A DNA stretch of 64,000 nucleotides, from positions 1 to 64,000 of the forward strand of contig JBCCYF010000006.1 in the NCBI GenBank assembly GCA_039190275.1. The letters are read 5' to 3'. Numbering within the stretch: the stretch's first letter is position 1; every line of letters begins with the position of its first letter. This document shows, one piece after another, positions 32,785 to 42,376 of this stretch. Under the pieces are notes generated by a model that made no database searches, was not told the origin of the DNA, and saw only the letters and a list, made by a program, of their open reading frames with translations. The position numbers and the translations under genes were made by a program. This stretch comes from Halovulum sp039190275 (GTDB lineage Bacteria > Pseudomonadota > Alphaproteobacteria > Rhodobacterales > Rhodobacteraceae).

Positions 32785-33912
32785 ATGGAAGACGCACTGA
32801 CAGCGTGTGAACGAAAGCCCTGGCGGGACGGGCAGGAGACCCCATTCATCCAGGTATCGAACATCTCGAAGATGTTCGGGGACTTCACGGCGGTCAAGGA
32901 CGTGTCGCTGGACATTTGGAAGGGCGAGATTTTCTGCCTGCTGGGCGGATCCGGGTGCGGGAAGTCGACCCTTCTGCGAATGCTCGCGGGGTTCGAGACC
33001 CCCTCCGCGGGGACCGTCAGGATCGACGGTCAGGATATGTCAGGCGTCCAGCCCAACGCGCGGCCGACCAACATGATGTTCCAAAGCTATGCCCTCTTCC
33101 CGCATATGAGCGTGGAAAAGAATGTAGCCTATGGACTGTTACGGCAGGGCATGGCCAAGGCCGAAGCCGCCGACAAGGTTTCGGACATGCTCAAGCTGGT
33201 TCAACTGGATGGATTTGCCTCGCGCAAGCCACACCAGTTGTCCGGCGGCCAGCGGCAGCGCGTGGCCCTGGCGCGCAGCCTGGTGAAACAGCCGAAACTC
33301 CTGCTTCTGGACGAGCCCCTCGGGGCACTTGACAAGAAGCTGCGCGAGGAAACGCAGTTTGAGCTGATGAACATCCAGGACACACTTGGAATTACTTTCA
33401 TCGTGGTCACCCATGATCAGGAGGAGGCGATGACGCTCAGCACACGGATCGGGGTCATGAATGCAGGCCAGATTGTCCAAGTCGGCGAGCCGCGGGAAAT
33501 CTATGAAAATCCCGACAGCCGGTTCGTTGCCGATTTCGTCGGAACCGTGAACTTGTTCGACGGCACAGTAGAGGTGGCCGCCCCGGATGCGATGCGGATC
33601 CTGACAGGGGCGGGGCCGGTTGTCGTGCGACCGGTAGAGGGGCTGCGCGCGAAGCAGAGCGTATCCGTGGCCGTTCGCCCCGAAAAGATACGACTGACAC
33701 GCGAACCGGTTGAGGCTGCAAACGCAATGCGCGCCACTGTCCTGGATTACGCGTACATGGGGGGTGTGACGATTTACAAAGTTGCGCTGGAAGATGGGCA
33801 GACGTTGAAGGTGACGAGTACCAACGGCGACACTGGCGATGTCCCGATCACATGGGACGAGCAGGTACACCTCACATTTCCCGCCGCGGCTGGCGTGGTC
33901 CTGACTTCATGA
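32785..33912 (+). CDS. Polyamine ABC transporter ATPase (PotG/PotA-like)
   Basis: A 375-residue ATPase. Walker A is GGSGCGKS, the Q-loop is FQSYALFPHMSV, the signature is LSGGQRQR, Walker B is LLLLDEPLGALDKK, and the switch is VTHDQEEA. A C-terminal TOBE domain (about 290-370) is typical of PotA/PotG. The extra N-terminal segment (residues 1-22) is as in PotG. ATG 32785 has GGGGGGCGC just upstream. It powers putrescine-type import with the two permeases that follow. Confidence 0.94.
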   Translation: MEDALTACERKPWRDGQETPFIQVSNISKMFGDFTAVKDVSLDIWKGEIFCLLGGSGCGKSTLLRMLAGFETPSAGTVRIDGQDMSGVQPNARPTNMMFQSYALFPHMSVEKNVAYGLLRQGMAKAEAADKVSDMLKLVQLDGFASRKPHQLSGGQRQRVALARSLVKQPKLLLLDEPLGALDKKLREETQFELMNIQDTLGITFIVVTHDQEEAMTLSTRIGVMNAGQIVQVGEPREIYENPDSRFVADFVGTVNLFDGTVEVAAPDAMRILTGAGPVVVRPVEGLRAKQSVSVAVRPEKIRLTREPVEAANAMRATVLDYAYMGGVTIYKVALEDGQTLKVTSTNGDTGDVPITWDEQVHLTFPAAAGVVLTS

Positions 33913-33968
33913 GGTCCCCGGCGCAGATTTTTCCGGCGACCTCGTGCGCTGTGCGAGCACGCTGAAAC

Positions 33969-34820
33969 ATGGGACGACGCTGGATCGTTATCGCCCTGCC
34001 AATGATCTGGCTCGGCGTATTTTTTCTGCTTCCATTCCTTGAGGTAGCTCGGATCAGCCTGGTGGATCCGGCTATCGCGCGCCCGCCGTATTCAGCCCTT
34101 TTCCAAGACGGCGCATTCACCGGGGATCTGGAGAATTACGCCTTTCTCCTCTCGGATAGCCTCTATATCAATGCCTATCTGACCTCTATCCGTATTGCGC
34201 TGATATCGACGGTTTTTGCCCTGTTGATCGGCTACCCGATGGCCTATGCAATCGCCCGCGCGCGGGAGCCTTGGCGCACCATTCTGTTATTTCTTGTCAT
34301 CCTGCCGTTTTGGACCTCGTTCTTACTGCGTGTCTACGCCTGGATCGGGCTGCTCAAGGGTAATGGTGTCATCAACAATATACTGATCTGGCTGGGTGTG
34401 ATCGATCAGCCCCTTGTCATGCTGCAAACCGATTTCGCGGTCTATGTCGGCATCGTCTACACGTACCTGCCGTTCATGATCCTGCCGCTCTATGCGAATC
34501 TGGTGAAGCTTGACGGCGCCCTTCTCGAAGCCTCGGCGGATCTGGGTGCCTCATCGACTGACACGTTCCTGCGGGTGACGCTGCCGTTGTCACTGCCGGG
34601 GGTGCTGGCGGGCAGCATGCTGGTGTTCATACCAGCCATTGGAGAGTTCGTTATTCCCGCACTGCTGGGTGGCCCGGATACTTTGATGATCGGTCGCGTC
34701 CTGTGGAACGAGTTCTTCTCGAACCGCGATTGGACCGTCGCGAGTGCCGTCGCAATAGCCATGCTCGCCCTGATTGTCGGGCCGGTGCTTTGGCTGCAAA
34801 AATCGATGGAGCGGGCATGA
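33969..34820 (+). CDS. Polyamine ABC transporter permease (PotH/PotB-like)
   Basis: A 283-residue permease with six predicted membrane helices. The EAA loop is LLEASADLGASSTDTFLRVT, with family motifs YPMAYAIARAREPW, PFWTSFLLRVYAWIGLL and IGEFVIPALLGGPDTLMIGR. It forms the channel with the next gene, whose ATG overlaps its stop (ATGA at 34817). ATG 33969 is the frame start; there is only a weak ribosome site. Confidence 0.93.
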   Translation: MGRRWIVIALPMIWLGVFFLLPFLEVARISLVDPAIARPPYSALFQDGAFTGDLENYAFLLSDSLYINAYLTSIRIALISTVFALLIGYPMAYAIARAREPWRTILLFLVILPFWTSFLLRVYAWIGLLKGNGVINNILIWLGVIDQPLVMLQTDFAVYVGIVYTYLPFMILPLYANLVKLDGALLEASADLGASSTDTFLRVTLPLSLPGVLAGSMLVFIPAIGEFVIPALLGGPDTLMIGRVLWNEFFSNRDWTVASAVAIAMLALIVGPVLWLQKSMERA

Positions 34821-35605
34821 CACGCGCATGGTTCCTATGGCTGACGGCGGGCTTCGGCTTCGTATTCCTGTATGTCCCGATCGTGTCGCTGGTCATCTTC
34901 AGTTTCAATGAAAGTCAGTTGGTCACTGTATGGGGCGGATTTTCAACCAAATGGTACGGCGAGCTGTTCAGGGATCCGCAGATTCTGGGTGCTGCATGGA
35001 TCAGCCTGCAGGTCGGTGTTGTCTCGGCCACGCTGGCGGTGGTCTTGGGAACGCTCGCCGCCTATGTGCTGGTGCGTATCGGCGGGTTCTGGGGGCGGCC
35101 CGTTTTGCGAGGGATGACCACGGCACCGCTGGTGATGCCCGAGGTCATCACTGGATTGTCGCTGCTTTTGCTGTTTGTATCCATGGAACGGGCGCTGGGA
35201 TGGCCGGCTGGACGGGGAATGCTGACAATTGTCATTGCCCATACGACGTTCTGCCTGGCGTATGTGGCTGTTGTCGTTCAATCCCGTCTGGTTGACATGG
35301 ATGACAGCCTTGAGGAAGCGGCCCGTGACCTGGGGGCCACGCCGGTCCGGGTGTTTTTCGATGTGACCCTTCCAATGATTGCACCGGCGCTTGTGGCCGG
35401 CTGGCTGCTGGCGTTTACGCTCTCGCTTGATGATCTGGTTGTTGCCAGCTTCACGTCCGGACCGGGCGCATCCACGTTGCCGATGGTTATTTTCTCAAAG
35501 GTCCGTTTGGGTGTCAGCCCGGATATCAATGCGCTCGCAACGCTGATAATCCTTGTCGTCGGCATAGGCGTGGCGGTTGCGGGTGTTCTGCTCAAGCGGC
35601 GCTAG
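34817..35605 (+). CDS. Polyamine ABC transporter permease (PotI/PotC-like)
   Basis: A 262-residue permease with about six helices. Family motifs are SLVIFSFNESQLVTVWGGFS, the EAA loop (SLEEAARDLGATPVRVFFDV) and TLSLDDLVVASFTSGPGAST. I use ATG 34817 because it overlaps the PotH-like stop; upstream frame codons are antisense-like. It completes the transporter. The agmatinase-family gene starts 36 bp later. Confidence 0.93.
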   Translation: MTRAWFLWLTAGFGFVFLYVPIVSLVIFSFNESQLVTVWGGFSTKWYGELFRDPQILGAAWISLQVGVVSATLAVVLGTLAAYVLVRIGGFWGRPVLRGMTTAPLVMPEVITGLSLLLLFVSMERALGWPAGRGMLTIVIAHTTFCLAYVAVVVQSRLVDMDDSLEEAARDLGATPVRVFFDVTLPMIAPALVAGWLLAFTLSLDDLVVASFTSGPGASTLPMVIFSKVRLGVSPDINALATLIILVVGIGVAVAGVLLKRR

Positions 35606-35641
35606 GCCGGATACCGACCACCAGCGGAAAGGGGCAGCGCG

Positions 35642-36610
35642 ATGGAGGAGACGGGGGATCAGGCCTTTCGCAAGGCAGAGCCGAAGGGACGCTGGCCCGA
35701 GATGACTTATGGCGGCGCGCTGAGTTTTCTGCGCCGACCCTACAGCCGCAACCTTGCCGGAGTGGATGTCGCCGTGTGGGGTGTGCCATTCGACAATGCC
35801 GTTACAAACCGACCCGGATGCCGGTTGGGGCCACGGGCGATCCGCGCAGCGTCGGTGCAACTGGCCGAACTGAAGGCGTTTCCCTGGGGTTTTGATCCCT
35901 TTGACACCCTGGCCGTTGTAGATCGTGGCGACGTGATGCTGGACCCGCATCTGCCGCATACCGTTCCAGGCGCCATAGAGGCCGAAGCCGCCGAGGTGAT
36001 CAAGGGCGGGGCCGCGTCACTGGCGTTCGGGGGGGATCACTTTGTCTCGTGGCCCCTGCTCAAGGCGCACGCCGAGGCATATGGCCCGCTTGCGCTGATC
36101 CAGTTTGATGCCCATGGCGACCTCTGGCCCGATACACAGGATCGAATGGATCACGGAACCATGATGGGCCGGGCCATTGCCGAGGGTCTGGTGGATGCCG
36201 CAGCTTCGGCCCAGGTCGGGATCCGGACCTTCCACGACAGGGATCTGGACCTGGAGATCCTGACTGCCCCTTGGGTCCATCGGAACGGGATCATTGCCAC
36301 TTTGGATGCGCTGCGCTCGCGTGTTGGCGGTTCACCGGTCTACATCTCGTTTGATATCGACGTGCTCGATCCCGCGTTTGCACCAGGCACGGGGACGCCG
36401 GTAGCCGGCGGGTTGGCGACCTGGCAGGCGTTGGAACTGCTGCGCGGCCTCTCGGGCCTCAATCTGGTCGGAATGGATCTGGTCGAGGTATCACCGCCCT
36501 TCGACCACGCCGAGATCACAGCGATCGCTGCGGCGACGGTTGCACACGACTGGTTGTGCCTTGTGGCCGAAGCCAAGGGCGCGGTACGCCGACCGGTGGG
36601 CCGCCTGTAG
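35642..36610 (+). CDS. Agmatinase/ureohydrolase-family enzyme
   Basis: A 322-residue arginase-superfamily hydrolase with a complete binuclear Mn site: GGDHF (His), DAHGDLW (Asp, His, Asp) and FDIDVLDPAFAPGTGTP (two Asp). The chain is long enough for agmatinase or guanidinobutyrase. Agmatinase converts agmatine to putrescine and urea. Its place between the polyamine transporter and the second GS/oxidase pair suggests it feeds putrescine, or a related amine, into the gamma-glutamyl pathway. The N-terminus (GVPFDNAVTNRPGCRLGPRA) is of the agmatinase subgroup. Substrate choice between agmatine and other guanidines is uncertain. Confidence 0.9.
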   Translation: MEETGDQAFRKAEPKGRWPEMTYGGALSFLRRPYSRNLAGVDVAVWGVPFDNAVTNRPGCRLGPRAIRAASVQLAELKAFPWGFDPFDTLAVVDRGDVMLDPHLPHTVPGAIEAEAAEVIKGGAASLAFGGDHFVSWPLLKAHAEAYGPLALIQFDAHGDLWPDTQDRMDHGTMMGRAIAEGLVDAAASAQVGIRTFHDRDLDLEILTAPWVHRNGIIATLDALRSRVGGSPVYISFDIDVLDPAFAPGTGTPVAGGLATWQALELLRGLSGLNLVGMDLVEVSPPFDHAEITAIAAATVAHDWLCLVAEAKGAVRRPVGRL

Positions 36611-36718
36611 CAATGACGTTCTGCGACGGATGCGCCGGGGCCGGCGAGGTTCTGCCGCGTTGCCACGACCGCCAAACTATGGCTAAGAGTTGAACCGACG
36701 TTCAAAGGACCCTCCGCC

Positions 36719-38086
36719 GTGCCCAATGCATCAGATTCCTGGATAGATCGCCTCCCCGATGCGGCGCAGGACTGGCTGAATGGAAGACGCGTCGAGGAAG
36801 TCGAATGCGTGATCGCCGATATCGCGGGTATAAGCCGGGGCAAGGCGATGCCGGATGCAAAGTTCGCACGTGGCGATAGAACGTTCCTGCCGACATCCAT
36901 CTTTTATCAGACCATCGATGGTGACTATGTCGACATGGACATCCAGCACCAGTGGACCGAAAGCGACATGGTTCTGACACCTGATCTGTCCGCCGCCACA
37001 ACCTCGCCCTGGGCGCAGGATGTGACGGTGCAGGTGATCCATGACATGGCGGACCTCGATGGGCGGCCAATCCCAATAGCGCCGCGCAATGTGCTCAAGC
37101 ATGTGGTGGAACTGTACCGGAGCGAGGGCTGGCAGCCGGTGGTCGCGCCTGAGATGGAGTTTTACCTGACCAAGCCCAATACAGACCCCGATCTGCCCAT
37201 TGAGCCCCCGATGGGTCGCACAGGCCGCGTTGTGGCCAGTCGGCAGGCATACTCGATGAGCGCCGTAGACGAGTACGGTCCGGTGATCGATGACATCTAT
37301 GATTTCGCCGAAGCCCAGGGCTTTGAGATTGATACGATCATTCAGGAGGGCGGGGCCGGCCAGATCGAGATCAACTTCATGCACGGCGACCCGATTGCGC
37401 TGGCCGATCAGGTGTTCTTCTTCAAGCGTACGATACGCGAGGCTGCACTGCGCCAGGGTTGTTTCGCGACCTTTATGGCCAAGCCGATGCAACATGAGCC
37501 TGGATCGGCCATGCACATCCATCAGTCCGTGCTGGACCGGTCGGGGCAAAATGTGTTCGCCGCGGCGGACGGTGGCGAAACGGCCCTCTTTCATGGCTTT
37601 CTGGCGGGACAGCAGCGGTATCTGCCCAATGTGATCCCGATGATTGCGCCTTATGTGAATTCCTATCGGCGATATGTTCCGCTCGGGTCGGCACCGATCA
37701 ATCTGGAATGGGGGCCGGATAACCGTACAACTGGGCTGCGCATCCCGATCAGCACACCGCGGGCGCGGCGTGTCGAAAACCGGATCGTTGGGATGGACGC
37801 CAATCCCTATCTTGCCCTAGCGGCCTCGTTGGCGTGTGGGTATTTGGGCATGAAACAGGGCTTGACCCCACGGCCATCTGTGGTGGGTGAAGCCTATGAT
37901 CAGAATTATGCGCTGCCCCGCGGCCTGCTGGAGGCGCTGGATGCGTTTGAAGAGGCTCCAGCGGTCATTGACATACTTGGCCGCGAGTTTTGCGACGTCT
38001 ACGCAGCCCTCAAGCGCCATGAGGCGGAGAGTTTTCTAACCGTGATCAGCCCGTGGGAAAGGCAGCATTTGTTGTTGAGTGTGTAA
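36719..38086 (+). CDS. Second glutamine synthetase-family enzyme (gamma-glutamylpolyamine synthetase-like)
   Basis: A 455-residue GS-fold ligase, distinct from the first copy. Motifs are APEMEFYL, EGGAGQIEINF, GSAMHIHQSVLD, NSYRRYVPL, EWGPDNRTTGLRIP and RRVENRIVGMDANPYLALAA. This sequence type is close to PuuA-like/GSIII-independent roseobacter enzymes. The GTG at 36719 is the best start, with AAAGGA ten bases upstream; there is no ATG near the frame start. The stop overlaps the next gene's ATG (TAATG at 38084), so this ligase and the next oxidase are coupled. Confidence 0.9.
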   Translation: MPNASDSWIDRLPDAAQDWLNGRRVEEVECVIADIAGISRGKAMPDAKFARGDRTFLPTSIFYQTIDGDYVDMDIQHQWTESDMVLTPDLSAATTSPWAQDVTVQVIHDMADLDGRPIPIAPRNVLKHVVELYRSEGWQPVVAPEMEFYLTKPNTDPDLPIEPPMGRTGRVVASRQAYSMSAVDEYGPVIDDIYDFAEAQGFEIDTIIQEGGAGQIEINFMHGDPIALADQVFFFKRTIREAALRQGCFATFMAKPMQHEPGSAMHIHQSVLDRSGQNVFAAADGGETALFHGFLAGQQRYLPNVIPMIAPYVNSYRRYVPLGSAPINLEWGPDNRTTGLRIPISTPRARRVENRIVGMDANPYLALAASLACGYLGMKQGLTPRPSVVGEAYDQNYALPRGLLEALDAFEEAPAVIDILGREFCDVYAALKRHEAESFLTVISPWERQHLLLSV

Positions 38087-39393
38087 TGGATTTACTGCGT
38101 GTGAATGATCCGGGTGGGGCTTATCCCCCCAGCTATTACCATGCCACCGCTAACGCGTTCGAACCCTGCCCGCCGCTTGACGGGGACGTCAGCGTGCATG
38201 TGTGTATCATAGGTGCCGGTTTCACCGGACTGTCCGCCGCTTTGTACCTGTCGGGCAAGGGGATGGATGTGCTTGTGCTGGACGCAAACCGCGTGGGTTG
38301 GGGCGCATCCGGGCGCAACGGCGGTCAATTGGGCAGCGGGCAGCGCCTGGGCCAGCAGGAGCTGGAAAAGACCATCGGGGCCGATCATGGCCGCCAGCTT
38401 TGGGATCTGGCAGAAGAGGCCAAGAAAACAGTCCGTGGCTACATTGCCGAGCATCGCATCGAGTGCGGATTGCGCAGCGGGTTGATCCATGGCGCGCTGA
38501 ACTCAAGGGCTGCCGAGGCTGCCAAGACCGAAGTGGCGCACCTGCAGGAACATCTCGACTACGACAAGCTCAGCATACTTGATACCGGCGCCATCCGCCG
38601 GGCTTTGGGCACTCGGATGTATGTCGGCGGCGTGCTCGACGAAGGAGCGGGTCATCTGCACCCGCTCAACTTTGCCCTGGGCATGGCGACCGCTGCGCGG
38701 GAGCGCGGCGTCAGGATCCACGAAATGACGCGTGTGGTCAGCGTGGGCGAGACATCGCCGCATGTGGTCAAAACCGAATCCGGGTCGATCACGGCCGAGC
38801 GGGTGATCTATGCCTGCAATGGATATCACGGGGGTATCGAGCCACGTGCCGCCGCCCGCATCATGCCCATCAACAACTTCATTGTTACGACCGAGCCGCT
38901 GGGTCGCGAGCAGGCAAAATCGCTGATCCGCGACAATGTCGCCGTGAATGACAGCAAGTTTGTCGTGAACTATTTCAGGCTGACCGAGGATGATCGGATG
39001 CTCTTTGGTGGTGGCGAGACCTATGGTTACAAATTTCCGGGCGATATTGCCGCCAAAGTCCGGCCAAATATGCTCAAGGTATACCCCCAACTAAAGGATG
39101 CGAAGATCGAACACGCCTGGGGCGGCACCCTGGGCATCACCAGAAGCCGCCTGCCGTACTTCAGGGCACATGATTCAACGCGGCTTTTTGCAGGCGGCTT
39201 TTCAGGTCACGGTGTCGCGATGGCTACGCAAGCGGGTAAGCTGATGGCGCAGTATGTGGTGGGGACGCCCGAGGGCTTTGACGCGTTTGCCAAGTTGACC
39301 CATGACCGGTTCCCGGGCGGTGCGAAGGCGCGGCATCCGCTGCTGGTGCTTGCGATGTCCTGGTATGCACTACGGGATCGCCTGGGGGTCTGA
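38086..39393 (+). CDS. Second PuuB-like FAD-dependent oxidase
   Basis: A 435-residue DAO-family flavoprotein. Its Rossmann motif is CIIGAGFTGLSAALYLSGKG, with the GWGASGRNGGQLGSGQRLGQ loop, MLFGGGETYGYKFPGD and GGFSGHGVAMATQAG. It is colinear with the PuuB-like protein at 30335 but clearly not a recent copy. ATG 38086 overlaps the upstream ligase stop as TAATG; the frame's earlier start lies inside the ligase. It closes the polyamine region. The pair probably acts on a second polyamine or amine (inference). Confidence 0.9.
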   Translation: MDLLRVNDPGGAYPPSYYHATANAFEPCPPLDGDVSVHVCIIGAGFTGLSAALYLSGKGMDVLVLDANRVGWGASGRNGGQLGSGQRLGQQELEKTIGADHGRQLWDLAEEAKKTVRGYIAEHRIECGLRSGLIHGALNSRAAEAAKTEVAHLQEHLDYDKLSILDTGAIRRALGTRMYVGGVLDEGAGHLHPLNFALGMATAARERGVRIHEMTRVVSVGETSPHVVKTESGSITAERVIYACNGYHGGIEPRAAARIMPINNFIVTTEPLGREQAKSLIRDNVAVNDSKFVVNYFRLTEDDRMLFGGGETYGYKFPGDIAAKVRPNMLKVYPQLKDAKIEHAWGGTLGITRSRLPYFRAHDSTRLFAGGFSGHGVAMATQAGKLMAQYVVGTPEGFDAFAKLTHDRFPGGAKARHPLLVLAMSWYALRDRLGV

Positions 39394-39578
39394 CACCTGT
39401 GCTGACCGGCCAGGCATCATCGGGCCCGGCCCTGTGGACAACCCGTTCCTTTGGGGTGCGAGGAGCCAAGTAGTAGTGGGGGCGCGGCCATCACATACCT
39501 GCGCTTCGACAGCCACCACCTGGTGCGCGGTCATATGTGGGCGGATTTGATACCTAGAACGTTGTGCGAAAAACCTGT

Positions 39579-39625
39579 ATCACCTAACGCTGCCTGAAAT
39601 GAAAGATTTCAACGCGTTAGGTGAT
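39579..39625. repeat. 12-bp dyad ATCACCTAACGC - N23 - GCGTTAGGTGAT with nested stem
   Basis: Arms 39579-39590 and 39614-39625 are exact inverted repeats with a 23-base spacer. An inner stem TGAAAT (39595-39600) and ATTTCA (39606-39611) could extend the hairpin. It shares the CCTAACGC/GCGTTAGG core and the same 23-base spacing with 6776-6814. It lies in the non-coding space between the convergent second PuuB-like and MpaB-like genes, so it may end both transcripts. Confidence 0.55.
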
Positions 39626-39656
39626 GCGTGATGCTTAAGGTCTCTCGTCAAACGCA

Positions 39657-40532
39657 TTAGTTTGCCTCCCCCCGCCTCCGAAATGTGCCGAGTTCTTCAA
39701 TTTTGTAGCCTTCGGGATACGTCGGCCGTGGCAACTGCGTCAGGCGGCGCGGTGTGCGGCGCTGGGGAAGCCAGCGCAACACCCGCGCCCGCAACCTGAG
39801 GCCGGCAAGGACAGTACCTCGAAGCCAATTCGGAGGTGCGGTGAAGCCCATGCTGTCTATCAACGCTTCGTCAAGCAGGGCATTTATCACCGGACGACCC
39901 GCCCAGTTCAGCCACCGCGGCGCGTAGAAGCTCAGGAACAAGTCGCGCGTTGCCGAGGCAATGCGAGTGTTCGACTCGGCGAACCGGAACCGCTCGGCCT
40001 CGTAGGTCTCATTCCAGTGCATCATGTCCGCAAGGTTTTCCGGCAGGTTCCGAATTTCCATGCGTTCTCCGAGGGCTCGATAGTAGAGAAACCACGCTTG
40101 TTTTTCCGACTCGGTCATTGAACGGTGGCCGAAACGGTCCAGCCAGCGAATTGGCTCGCATACAAAGGTCGACAAAACGTAGATCTTGTCGTCGTTGTCT
40201 ATCCGATACCTCGCATGCATCGCGTTCATGCGCGCGATGGATCTCTGTCCCTTCGGGCTGTCCAGACCGTTTTCAATTGCCTCGGCCAGGATCAACTCGG
40301 TGTCGTCGTAGCGCTTTCTCGGCCGGGTCTCGAATTCCCGAGTGGCCGCGAGCAGGGCCGAGATTTCCGGGACCGCATAGGTCCGAAAGAGCGCGAACTG
40401 AAGGGACTTTTCGATGTCCCAGGAGAACACGCAAGCATACAGTTTAAAGGCAATCTCTTCGAAATTCCGCTCAACGTCAGCTGACTCACCGGGATCAGAT
40501 ACGTGCGATGTAGGCAATGACTTATCATCCAT
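39657..40532 (-). CDS. MpaB/rubber-oxygenase-family (DUF2236-like) protein
   Basis: A protein of 291 residues from ATG 40532, resembling the ER-bound oxygenase MpaB / rubber oxygenase (latex-clearing) family. The characteristic block RMNAMHARYRI is present with its conserved Arg and the His expected to ligand heme. It is followed by VLSTFVCEPIRWLDRFG and YYRALGERMEI. No signal peptide or membrane helix is obvious. Some family members are b-type heme oxygenases acting on isoprenoid chains. The frame runs to 40688 (GTG) and an ATG lies at 40574, so the start is uncertain; 40532 has a weak GAGA site. It is transcribed after the HTTM-like gene. Confidence 0.72.
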   Translation of the reverse strand: MDDKSLPTSHVSDPGESADVERNFEEIAFKLYACVFSWDIEKSLQFALFRTYAVPEISALLAATREFETRPRKRYDDTELILAEAIENGLDSPKGQRSIARMNAMHARYRIDNDDKIYVLSTFVCEPIRWLDRFGHRSMTESEKQAWFLYYRALGERMEIRNLPENLADMMHWNETYEAERFRFAESNTRIASATRDLFLSFYAPRWLNWAGRPVINALLDEALIDSMGFTAPPNWLRGTVLAGLRLRARVLRWLPQRRTPRRLTQLPRPTYPEGYKIEELGTFRRRGEAN

Positions 40533-40870
40533 GGTAAAATTCTCTTTTTTGGGAAGCGCCAGGGGTGCGGTCATCGCTACCCCGGCACCTGGATCTAAAT
40601 TTAGCTCATAATAAGAAGTTGGTCCCGTCATTGGCGACGAGGGTAACGGCTGCAGCGTAATCGTGCCGCCGTCAACCTCGATAACCACAACGTTACCCTA
40701 TTCAGGCGACCGGACCTCGAGAGGCTCGAAACGGTCGCATCAACCTTTCAGGCCATCCAGACACCGCGTGCCTGCGCGCCGTCGGCCGATCCACATCGGG
40801 GTATTAATCTGTGCCTGACCCAATGTGCCGACTGTCGAATGGGGTGGGCCAAACAGCCCACTCCGCTGGT

Positions 40871-42322
40871 TCAGTGGGTGCAGAGTTTCTTGTCACCGAA
40901 CTCAATGGCGCGGAATTCAAGAAACTTCCGCTCAAAGAAACTCGCCTGCAGATAGGTGTTTTCCCAACTGGTATCATTGGTGCGCGCAACACCGTTGTGC
41001 GTGAAGTTGAATGTCTGATCCGGATTTTTGGCCAGGAAACGGTCGAACTCGAAGCGCACGGCCGCATCTCCGCCCTGAGCAAAATGCTTCCGCATCGCCG
41101 CTCGCGTCTCGTCGTCCGGAATGACAATATCCTCCTGGTACGCAGTTGTTCCGAAAGGCAGAACCCCGTGGAACAGGTGATTGGTCTGTCCGCGTTCGGT
41201 CACCAGGTTCGAGTACATGGCGATCGAGCTTTCGGTCTTCAGTCCAAAATACGGGCTCGCACCATTGATGAAGAACGCGATCGGGATAATCATCATCCAC
41301 AGGGGCTTGATGAAGAAGATCGGCAAGTCAGAGGTTGTCTTCCACGGTACGAAGACGACCACGAACGCGTAGAACAGAGCCGCATATACCGCGAAGGCGT
41401 ACTTGAACGTGGGCTGTTCCGTCCGGATCGCATGCCAGTCTGAGAAGGCACCCAACACGCCGAATGTCACGATAACCCCGCCGACGATGAAGATACGTCC
41501 GGCCCATGCGACGAGTTCCTCACTTTTGAACACGCTGACAAGCCAGGCCTTGGCGTCATCCATACTTTCGCGCGGAATGAAGAGTGTGTAGGTGACCAGG
41601 ACGATCGTGCAGAAGTTCAAATAGTAGGCATAGCCAGAGAAGCCGATGGCCATATGGAACGGTATGCCGATGATAAACCCGATCTTCTTGTACTTGGACG
41701 AGAACAGCAGCAGCATCGCGATGCCCTCGGCAATGAACGTGACATAGATTGCCGCATACTTGCCGATGGTCCAGTTCGCCATGTCAAACGGGTAGTAGTA
41801 GAGGATGTAGTTATACAGGATGGCGCCGCAGCTGACTTCCGGGTCCAGGAAGTCCCAGTTGATTTTGTGATATATGCCGTAGAAGTACATGATGGCGAGA
41901 AGCCAGCGACCCGGTCCAGCAATCAGATCGAACAGCCCATCCCGACCTCCGGCGCGGTCCTGCAAGATCCATTGCACATAAGATATCACCACGATCAGCG
42001 AGAAAAACGCCGCCATGATCTGGCTATTTGACGGACTGGGGGCCTTGAGTCCGTATAGGGCGAGCATACATATCGCACTGCAGAACAGAAGTATGTGTGC
42101 GCGGCCCAGCATGATCCCGGCGATTCCAAGTGCCCAGATACCCAGGGCGGGCAGGTTCCGGGCCGAAATGAGGTCCGCCTGGTAGAAGAACGCGGTGTGT
42201 GAAAAGTGCTGAATATAGTAGAGCGAGGCCAGAATCGTAACGATTCCAAGTCGGTCCAGCATCACCGGTTTTACCAGCGAAAGGATCGAGCTCGATGCGG
42301 GGTGTGTGGATGTGTATGTCAC
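40871..42322 (-). CDS. HTTM / vitamin K-dependent carboxylase-like polytopic membrane protein
   Basis: A 483-residue integral membrane protein. About ten hydrophobic helices cover residues 20-375, then a soluble C-terminal part of about 110 residues (from FGLKTESSIAMYSNL). The motif YFYGIYHKINWDFLDP after a helix resembles the HTTM domain (horizontally transferred transmembrane, related to gamma-carboxylase). It starts with GTG 42322, with only a weak ribosome site. The adjacent divergent gene is a DCC-family protein, and HTTM and DCC genes are known genomic partners. Function unknown; membrane redox or carboxylation is possible (inference). Confidence 0.72.
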   Translation of the reverse strand: MTYTSTHPASSSILSLVKPVMLDRLGIVTILASLYYIQHFSHTAFFYQADLISARNLPALGIWALGIAGIMLGRAHILLFCSAICMLALYGLKAPSPSNSQIMAAFFSLIVVISYVQWILQDRAGGRDGLFDLIAGPGRWLLAIMYFYGIYHKINWDFLDPEVSCGAILYNYILYYYPFDMANWTIGKYAAIYVTFIAEGIAMLLLFSSKYKKIGFIIGIPFHMAIGFSGYAYYLNFCTIVLVTYTLFIPRESMDDAKAWLVSVFKSEELVAWAGRIFIVGGVIVTFGVLGAFSDWHAIRTEQPTFKYAFAVYAALFYAFVVVFVPWKTTSDLPIFFIKPLWMMIIPIAFFINGASPYFGLKTESSIAMYSNLVTERGQTNHLFHGVLPFGTTAYQEDIVIPDDETRAAMRKHFAQGGDAAVRFEFDRFLAKNPDQTFNFTHNGVARTNDTSWENTYLQASFFERKFLEFRAIEFGDKKLCTH

Positions 42323-42376
42323 TGGATTGCTTTTTACTGATTACGTGCTAGATGCTGCTCGCAGCTTTACGAGGAA

